From NCBI GenBank assembly GCA_041650595.1, contig JBAZKW010000002.1, positions 129,983 to 193,982 of the forward strand: a stretch of DNA of 64,000 nt, in the 5' to 3' direction. This document shows positions 58,545-64,000 of this stretch, in pieces. The notes under the pieces are model-generated. The model ran no database searches. It had not been told where the DNA came from and saw only the letters and a program-made list of their open reading frames with translations. Each line of letters begins with the position of its first letter. Positions within the stretch are counted from its first letter, which is position 1. The position numbers were made by a program, and so were the translations under genes. Source of the stretch: CALFCX01 sp041650595 (GTDB taxonomy: Bacteria; Margulisbacteria; WOR-1; JAKLHX01).

Positions 58545-59344
58545 TGCGGCAGAAGACTGTAACAAGGCCTGTTTCGTGCAAAGGAATCGCTCTGCACACA
58601 GGGGAAGTGTCTTTTCTTGAATTCCGGCCTGCGGAAGAAAACTCCGGTATATATTTTCTGCACAACGGCGGCAGAGTCGATGCAAATGCTAAAAATATAA
58701 CTTCGACCAACCGCGGTTCCGCGCTTTCTTCAATATCTACCGTTGAGCATGTGTTATCCGCTGTATATGGGTGCGGGATAGAAAATGTAGAGCTTTTTCT
58801 GGAAGGCCCGGAACCTCCGGCGTTGGACGGCAGCGCAAAAGGGTTTGTCGATCTGCTCCGCCGTGCCGGAATAAAAGAACAAGCCGCCGAAAGCAGGTAT
58901 ATATCCGTAAAACACCTTATTAGAGTTGAAAGCGGGGATTCGTTTGTCGAGATCTCGCCGCTCGATCATTTAGCGATAGAGGCTTTAATAGACTATAGTC
59001 ATACGATCGCGGGGGTGGTAACGGCAAAATATGATGAGCTCAAGGATGACTTTGAAAAAAACATAGCTCCGGCAAGAACTTTTGGTCTTCTTGAAGAAGT
59101 CGAGGCGCTTAAAAAGGCCGGATTGGCAAAGGGGGCTTCACTTAAAAATGCGATCGCAATAACAAAAACCGGATATTCAAGCCCTTTACGATTTGACAAT
59201 GAGTTGGCAAGACACAAAATTCTGGATATAATTGGGGATATGGCGCTTGCGGGAGGAAGGATCCGCGGAAAGATCGTCTCCCACAAGGGAGGTCATAAAT
59301 TAAATATAGAGCTTGCAAGGAGATTAATTAATGCCTCAAGTTGA
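58544..59344 (+). CDS. lpxC: UDP-3-O-acyl-N-acetylglucosamine deacetylase
   Basis: 266 aa zinc deacetylase, committed step of lipid A synthesis. Zinc ligands lie in STVEHVLSAVYG (His) and RHKILDIIGDMALAG (His, Asp), and the catalytic His in HKGGHKLN. Also PALDGSAKGFVDLL. Starts in the TAATG overlap with the preceding gene. Not fused to FabZ, unlike Bacteroidetes. Confidence 0.96.
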   Translation: MRQKTVTRPVSCKGIALHTGEVSFLEFRPAEENSGIYFLHNGGRVDANAKNITSTNRGSALSSISTVEHVLSAVYGCGIENVELFLEGPEPPALDGSAKGFVDLLRRAGIKEQAAESRYISVKHLIRVESGDSFVEISPLDHLAIEALIDYSHTIAGVVTAKYDELKDDFEKNIAPARTFGLLEEVEALKKAGLAKGASLKNAIAITKTGYSSPLRFDNELARHKILDIIGDMALAGGRIRGKIVSHKGGHKLNIELARRLINASS

Positions 59345-60611
59345 CCTGGACGTAAAAGAGATCATGAAAGTCCTGCCCCACAGATATCCGTTCCTGCTAA
59401 TAGATAAGATCGTGGAAATAGAAACCGGCATAAAAGTAGTCGCGATCAAGAATGTTACGATGAACGAGGGGTTCTTTCAGGGGCATTTCCCGGGCTTTCC
59501 GATAATGCCTGGAGTGCTCATTGTGGAAGCTATTGCACAGACGGGAGCCTACGGTCTTCTTTCCAGACCCGAATATCAGGGGAAGATCGTGCTCTTTGCC
59601 GGCTTAGACGGAATAAGGTTCAGAAAACCGGTTTTACCCGGCGACCAGCTACGCATAGAAGTGCAATATATGAAATCAAAAGGCGCTATAGCCAAAATGA
59701 AAGGGGTCGCCAAAGTGGGAGACCAGATCGCCTGTGAAGGCGACTTTATGTGTTCGATCTCTGACGCTACCGGTGCATCAAAACAGGAAATTCACAAGAC
59801 TGCAGTAATCCACCCATCCGCCGTTATCGGCAAAAACGTAAAGATCGGACCGTATACGGTCATAGGCCCCGAAGTAACCATCGGCGATAATACGGAAATT
59901 GGCTCCAACGCTCTTGTTGAAAAATGGACAAAGATCGGCAAGGACTGCCGTATCTTAAACAGCGCAAGCATAGGCACGCCTCCTCAAGACCTTAAATATA
60001 AGGGAGAAAAAAGCTGGGTGGAGATCGGCGACAGATGCCTTATAAGGGAGTTTGTGACCATCCATCTTCCTACCGGCGAAGGGCAAAAAACCTCGATAGG
60101 GAATGATTGTATGATCATGACAAATGTCCATATACCGCACAACGCAAAAGTCGGGAACAATGTGATAATGAGCAGCTTCTCGGCTCTGTCAGGACATGCC
60201 GAAGTCGATGACTTCGTAATTATCGGAGGGATGACCGGGGTACATCAATTCGTAAGGATCGGCAAAATGGCAATGATAGGCGGTCATTCGAGGATAACTC
60301 AGGATGTCCCCCCTTTCATGATAGCGGAGGGTAATCCGGCCCAAATAAGAGCGCTGAATTCTATCGGACTGCAAAGAAGAGGAGTCCCTTTTGAATCCCA
60401 GGTAGAATTAAAAAAGGCCTTCAAGATCATATACAAATCCGGGAACAATCTTTCCAAAGCGATCGATTCCATAAAAAAACAGTGCGCTCCCGTAGAAGAG
60501 ATAAAATATCTCCTGGATTTTCTTGAAAAAGAGACGGGCCGCGGGATACTCAAAAAGATCGAGGCAGCTGAAGATCTTATATTTGAAGACATCCCGGAAA
60601 TCGGCATCTAA
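59331..60611 (+). CDS. fabZ-lpxA: FabZ-LpxA bifunctional fusion
   Basis: 426 aa. Residues 1 to ~145 are hydroxyacyl-ACP dehydratase FabZ (LPHRYPFLLIDKIVEIE; catalytic His in GHFPGFPIMPGVL with the later Glu). From ~150 to the end is UDP-GlcNAc acyltransferase LpxA (hexapeptide repeats starting HKTAVIHPSAVIGKNVKIG; catalytic His region NVHIPHNAKVG; C-terminal AQIRALNSIGLQRRGV). The frame is continuous with no internal ribosome site seen. AAGGAG precedes the ATG, which overlaps lpxC by 14 bases. The two domains compete for the same R-3-hydroxyacyl-ACP. Confidence 0.94.
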   Translation: MPQVDLDVKEIMKVLPHRYPFLLIDKIVEIETGIKVVAIKNVTMNEGFFQGHFPGFPIMPGVLIVEAIAQTGAYGLLSRPEYQGKIVLFAGLDGIRFRKPVLPGDQLRIEVQYMKSKGAIAKMKGVAKVGDQIACEGDFMCSISDATGASKQEIHKTAVIHPSAVIGKNVKIGPYTVIGPEVTIGDNTEIGSNALVEKWTKIGKDCRILNSASIGTPPQDLKYKGEKSWVEIGDRCLIREFVTIHLPTGEGQKTSIGNDCMIMTNVHIPHNAKVGNNVIMSSFSALSGHAEVDDFVIIGGMTGVHQFVRIGKMAMIGGHSRITQDVPPFMIAEGNPAQIRALNSIGLQRRGVPFESQVELKKAFKIIYKSGNNLSKAIDSIKKQCAPVEEIKYLLDFLEKETGRGILKKIEAAEDLIFEDIPEIGI

Positions 60612-60614
60612 AAA

Positions 60615-61763
60615 ATGATCAAAATTATGCTAAGCGCCGGAGAAGTCTCCGGCGATATACACGGCGCGGCTCTCGCAAAAGAGCTTAAAAAAAGCAATTC
60701 TGCGCTCTATCTTTTCGGCATGGGCGGAGAAAAAATGCGCCTTGCCGGAGTAGATATAAAGTATGACCTCTCTGCCAAAGGCACGGTTGGTATCATGGAA
60801 GTCATCAAATTCCTCCCCTCCATACTCTTTGGTCTTGCCAAGATGAAAAAACTCCTAAAAAAAGAAAAGCCCGATATCCTGACACTCATAGATTACCAGG
60901 GATTCAATATGCTGCTCGCAAAATATGCTAAAAAGCTTGGTATCAAAACCGTCTACTACATCGCTCCGCAGGAATGGCTGTGGGGAACGCCCAAAGGGAT
61001 AAAGAATGTAGTTGAAACCATAGACAAACTGCTTTGTATATTCGAAGAGGAAGCAAAAATATATAAAGAAAACGGAGGGAATGCTGTCTATGTGGGAAAT
61101 CCCAATATTGATACCGCCAGACCAAGTTCTTCAAAAGAAGATTTTTGTAAAACAGCGGGACTTAATCCTAAATTCCCGATATTCGGCCTTTTCCCGGGCA
61201 GCCGCCATCAGGAACTCGATGCCCTTCTCCCGGTCTTTACAAGCGCGGCGGGACTCATAAAAAAAAGGATCCCGAACGCGCAATTCGTAATTGCTCTTTC
61301 TAGCCTGCAATTCAAGACAAAGGTAAATTCCTATCTTCAAAAGCACAAAATCAATATACCCGCTCTTTACGGGAGAAGTCACGATATTTTAAGCGCCTCG
61401 AATGTCGCTATCGCGGCATCCGGAACAATAATAATGGAAGCGGCAATAATCAATACCCCCGCAATAATGGCTTACAAGATATCTGCCTTGACATATCTCA
61501 TAGCAAAACACATCGTGAAGATCAAGCTCCCGTATTTCACAATGCCGAATATCATCGCAAATAAAATGATCGTGCCCGAAATAATGCAATCCGACGCTAC
61601 AGAGTGCAATATCGCCGGTAAAGCAGTGCAAATGCTCACCGACCCTGAAGAGATAAAAGCAATCAAGGAAGGGTTCCGCCTGGTACGGGCCCGCCTTGGA
61701 GCCCCTGGAGCCGTAAAACGCGCCGCAGAAGAAATAATGACAGAATTGAGGGGGAAAATATAG
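60615..61763 (+). CDS. lpxB: lipid-A-disaccharide synthase
   Basis: 382 aa GT19 enzyme joining UDP-diacylglucosamine and lipid X. SAGEVSGDIHGAALAKELK, YIAPQEWLWGTPKGIKNV, GLFPGSRHQELDALLPV and AASGTIIMEAAIINTPAI are diagnostic. 3 bases after the fusion gene. LpxH/LpxI, needed between LpxD and LpxB, is not in the window. Confidence 0.97.
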   Translation: MIKIMLSAGEVSGDIHGAALAKELKKSNSALYLFGMGGEKMRLAGVDIKYDLSAKGTVGIMEVIKFLPSILFGLAKMKKLLKKEKPDILTLIDYQGFNMLLAKYAKKLGIKTVYYIAPQEWLWGTPKGIKNVVETIDKLLCIFEEEAKIYKENGGNAVYVGNPNIDTARPSSSKEDFCKTAGLNPKFPIFGLFPGSRHQELDALLPVFTSAAGLIKKRIPNAQFVIALSSLQFKTKVNSYLQKHKINIPALYGRSHDILSASNVAIAASGTIIMEAAIINTPAIMAYKISALTYLIAKHIVKIKLPYFTMPNIIANKMIVPEIMQSDATECNIAGKAVQMLTDPEEIKAIKEGFRLVRARLGAPGAVKRAAEEIMTELRGKI

Positions 61764-61765
61764 AA

Positions 61766-62812
61766 ATGACGTTTTTAATATCCGCTTTGTCTTTTGTCTT
61801 GGTCTTTATTATCGTGGCGCTGGCACACGAATTGGGACATTTTATCTGGGCCAAAAGGGCCGGCATAAAGGTGCTTGAGTTCGGCATAGGGTTCGGGCCT
61901 ACACTTTTCAAAAGCAATCATAACGGCACTATTTATTCCGTAAATCTTATCCCGATACTCGCATTTGTGCGGCTTGCCGGCATAGACGAACTGGAACAGG
62001 AAAAAGGAGTACCGGCAAATCAGCAATATGGCTCGAAATCCCCCGCAGAAAAATTTAAGTCAATAGTAGCCGGCCCTTTGATGAACCTTCTTCTTGGTTT
62101 TATTCTATACAGTCTGCTTGCAATGACATACGGGATGCCATACACAAGCAATATTATAGGCAGCGTTTCCAAAGGTTCTCCCGCACAAAAAGCCGGGCTT
62201 CAGATCGGAGATAAAATTGTTCGTTTCGGCGGCGAAAAGGTATTGGACATGAATATTATCATTGCTCAAATACACCAAAGTGCCGGTAAAAATGTTTCGC
62301 TTACGGTCATCAGGAACGGTAAAGAGGTGGTAATAAACGCCGTTCCGCGATATGACAAAAAACTAAAAGTCGGCTTGCTTGGCTTCTCTCCTCAAAACTC
62401 CTACAAAAGATACGGCCCTTTTGAAGCCGTTTTTGAAGGGGGTAAAAAGACTCTGTATGTGTCTTATATGATAGTAGTGATATTCGGACAGCTGTTGACA
62501 GGAAAGATCGCCGTTACGGGGCTTGCAGGCCCTATAGGGATAGCCCAGTTCAGCGGCCAGGCCGCGATGCTGGGAGCTCCATCATTTCTTAGTCTTGTAG
62601 CCTTTATCAGTATAAATCTCGGGGTATTCAACCTTTTGCCTATTCCCGCTCTGGACGGCGGGAGACTTGTATTCATATTGATAGAAGCCGTGAGGAAAAA
62701 GCCTATAAAGTTGGAAATTGAAAACAAAATACATCAATGGGGCCTTGTTGTTCTGCTCGCATTTTTTGCTTTTGTTTCTTTCAACGATATTTGGAGGATC
62801 TTTTCAAAATAG
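61766..62812 (+). CDS. rseP: site-2 protease RseP family
   Basis: 348 aa intramembrane zinc metalloprotease. HELGH in VALAHELGHFIWAKRAG, one PDZ domain (AGLQIGDKIVRFGGEKV), and the second metal motif NLLPIPALDGGRLVF. Likely cleaves anti-sigma factors or signal-peptide remnants. Ends the envelope operon. Confidence 0.96.
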   Translation: MTFLISALSFVLVFIIVALAHELGHFIWAKRAGIKVLEFGIGFGPTLFKSNHNGTIYSVNLIPILAFVRLAGIDELEQEKGVPANQQYGSKSPAEKFKSIVAGPLMNLLLGFILYSLLAMTYGMPYTSNIIGSVSKGSPAQKAGLQIGDKIVRFGGEKVLDMNIIIAQIHQSAGKNVSLTVIRNGKEVVINAVPRYDKKLKVGLLGFSPQNSYKRYGPFEAVFEGGKKTLYVSYMIVVIFGQLLTGKIAVTGLAGPIGIAQFSGQAAMLGAPSFLSLVAFISINLGVFNLLPIPALDGGRLVFILIEAVRKKPIKLEIENKIHQWGLVVLLAFFAFVSFNDIWRIFSK

Positions 62813-62814
62813 TA

Positions 62815-63807
62815 TTAGGCGGCTATTGCAACAGCAGCTCTTCCCTTCTCTTTTGCCTCCAAAGAGCTAAGATATATAACGTTTTCCGCTGCTCTTTTCT
62901 CTTCGCCATCAATATAAGCATTGCATGGTTCTTTGGCCAGTGCTATGGCAAGATTTTCAAGCATTTGCATTGCATGTAATATGGAAAGCTTTATGGCGGT
63001 CATTTTTACAAGATATTCTTTTTGAAGTCTTCTTGCCTCCGCGAGTTTTGCTTCATGTCTCTTCTGTTGAAGTCGCTTTTCTAACAGCCTATCCTCTATG
63101 CGCGCTTCTTCCAGACGTTCTTCTGCCGCTTTTTTTCTGGCCTCTGACTGCTTCTCAACAAAGTCGTACAAGAATTTTAAGACAAACAAATTGATCTCTA
63201 TTAAATGGTTAGCGGATCCTGCAGGACTTATTTGTACAGCAACATTATTTGCATGTGCTGTATTTCGCCTTATTTCAGCAAATATCGCTGCCATATGTGT
63301 TTCTTTTTCCGGTGAAGCCTTCGAAGTTCCGTCTGATATCGCGGCTCTGTTAATATCTGGAATTGCAACCTGTTCTGTTATCTCGTCAATTATTTGCGCA
63401 AAAGCATTTATATCGCCGTTAAGCAGGTTGTCTACCGCTGTGTTTCTTAAATCGGCGATGTGACTTGTGAGCATATTCAGACTGTCCTGCGACATTTTGC
63501 CTTCGGAAACGTATATTCCCATTGCCTTTGTAAAATTTATTATTCTCGAATCAATCTCGGAAATCGCTGAAGAGCATGCGGCCCCTAAAAGTGCTGCTTC
63601 GGGAGTGGTGATTTGTATAGTAATGAGGGTCGGCTTTGGAGAAACTCCTGAAATAGCAACTTGCGGATCAACATCAGACAATTTTCTGTTTTCCGGCCGG
63701 AATATTATCGGAGACAATAGTCTAAGCGGAGGATTAACCGGCGATCCGCTCAGATTCCTAGCCGGTCTTAAGTTGGTTCTTAGAGCAACCATATTATACG
63801 CACCCAT
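62815..63807 (-). CDS. unknown coiled-coil protein with basic N-terminus
   Basis: 330 aa of unknown function. The first ~45 residues (MGAYNMVALRTNLRPARNLS...) are Arg/Pro-rich and nearly free of acidic residues. A middle helical domain follows, then a strongly charged coiled coil near residues 220-270 (RKKAAEERLEEARIEDR) and a helical C-terminus. No signal peptide is visible. It converges with rseP (2 bases apart) and carries a sigma-28-like motif (63831-63858). Its other family is not recognised. Confidence 0.75.
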   Translation of the reverse strand: MGAYNMVALRTNLRPARNLSGSPVNPPLRLLSPIIFRPENRKLSDVDPQVAISGVSPKPTLITIQITTPEAALLGAACSSAISEIDSRIINFTKAMGIYVSEGKMSQDSLNMLTSHIADLRNTAVDNLLNGDINAFAQIIDEITEQVAIPDINRAAISDGTSKASPEKETHMAAIFAEIRRNTAHANNVAVQISPAGSANHLIEINLFVLKFLYDFVEKQSEARKKAAEERLEEARIEDRLLEKRLQQKRHEAKLAEARRLQKEYLVKMTAIKLSILHAMQMLENLAIALAKEPCNAYIDGEEKRAAENVIYLSSLEAKEKGRAAVAIAA

Positions 63808-63830
63808 GGTATTGTATACCTCTCTACTAT

Positions 63831-63858
63831 GTATCGATAGATTAATTAGAAAATTTCA
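63831..63858 (-). promoter_or_regulatory. sigma-28-like promoter motif (copy 7)
   Basis: On the minus strand: TGAAATTT, 12 bases, ATCGATAC, 23 bases before the ATG of the 330-aa gene. Flanking GAGTGAAATTTTC matches the rhaA and Rpe-like copies. Confidence 0.7.
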
Positions 63859-63966
63859 CTCAAAATGAGAAAAATAGGAAAGATCAGGCACATGGTATAC
63901 ACCCCCTGGTTCAGTTAAAATGTATTCCGAGTAAGAAATATACCCAACTAAAGGAGGTTTTAACCG

Positions 63967-64000
63967 ATGTGCCCGAATAAATATTATTCCATTATCAAGG
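63967..64000 (+). CDS. 5' end of an unidentified CDS (partial)
   Basis: ATG at 63967 preceded by AAAGGAGG at good spacing; the visible start reads MCPNKYYSIIK and continues past the window edge. The 98 bases before the Shine-Dalgarno hold no other gene. Function cannot be judged. Confidence 0.6.
   Translation, partial: MCPNKYYSIIK

Noticed and set aside
1..64000. Prophage, insertion sequence, toxin-antitoxin or CRISPR array
   Set aside because: No integrase, transposase, phage structural gene, direct-repeat array or Cas-like frame was seen.

Overview
The window reads as a chromosomal segment of an anaerobic, Gram-negative (LPS-bearing) bacterium from a poorly characterised lineage. The evidence is a lipid A operon (lpxD, lpxC, a fabZ-lpxA fusion, lpxB, with ompH and rseP), several signal-peptide outer-membrane barrels, a V/A-type rather than F-type ATPase, and an oxygen-detoxification set typical of strict anaerobes (rubrerythrin, superoxide reductase, rubredoxin, flavodiiron protein). 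It also carries HypF for [NiFe]-hydrogenase maturation, class I two-subunit fumarase and GTP-type PEP carboxykinase. The combination suits candidate phyla such as Margulisbacteria/Saganbacteria (WOR-1) or neighbouring deep lineages (Elusimicrobia, Omnitrophica). That placement is inference from gene content only. The genetic code is standard. I saw no prophage, insertion sequence, CRISPR array or rRNA.

Layout: 0-7.5 kb (minus) is an apparent oxidative-stress operon: flavin reductase, AEC permease, flavodiiron protein, a glycosyltransferase-like insert, rubredoxin (only 53 aa), superoxide reductase, rubrerythrin, 8-oxoG glycosylase and a NagB-LmbE fusion. 7.6-15.5 kb (minus) holds two paralogous unknown proteins and a sugar block (XylA, RhaA, GalK and a rhamnulokinase-like kinase). 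15.5-17.5 kb (plus) is a SAM-II-like riboswitch leader with a short peptide ORF, driving the two-gene aspartate-semialdehyde sulfurtransferase (homocysteine synthesis) system. 17.5-26.6 kb holds pckG, typA, an outer-membrane protein, tRNA-Tyr, a small MscS, a SemiSWEET, rlmB, a class III aminotransferase, a NifU-domain protein and crcB-DUF190. 26.6-35.9 kb holds two P13-like porins, cysteine desulfurase, thioredoxin, fumarase (split by an oppositely oriented unknown gene), malate and isocitrate dehydrogenases and hypF. 36-39.9 kb holds an outer-membrane protein, a short UvrC and the rpsF-ssb-ssb-rpsR-rplI operon. 40-47.7 kb is the V-ATPase operon. 47.7-52.5 kb is the pyrH-frr-uppS-cdsA-nadC-ychF operon. 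52.5-64 kb holds an Rpe-like protein, mnmG, the envelope/lipid A operon and a coiled-coil unknown.

The most unusual signal is a promoter-like motif seen seven times: TGAAATTT, exactly 12 bases, then a box close to GTCGATAA. This equals GAAA-N15-GTCGATAA and resembles flagellar-type sigma-28/sigma-D promoters. It precedes the rhamnulokinase-like gene, rhaA, both paralogous unknowns (243 and 268 aa), the 283-aa unknown inside the fumarase locus, the Rpe-like gene and the 330-aa coiled-coil unknown. Several of these proteins start with an Arg-rich, acid-poor N-terminal stretch, and the two isomerases and the kinase carry it as an extension relative to their families. Together these suggest an undescribed regulon that links sugar enzymes with unknown proteins, perhaps co-localised.

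A second theme is start codons lying 6-11 bases downstream of a -10 box with no Shine-Dalgarno (typA, semiSWEET, crcB, fumB, rpsF, pyrH, mnmG, flavin reductase), which suggests frequent leaderless transcription. Other notable items are the FabZ-LpxA fusion, a V-ATPase E subunit without its globular domain, a UvrC lacking its C-terminal helix-hairpin-helix, tandem ssb genes, and several palindromic repeat families.
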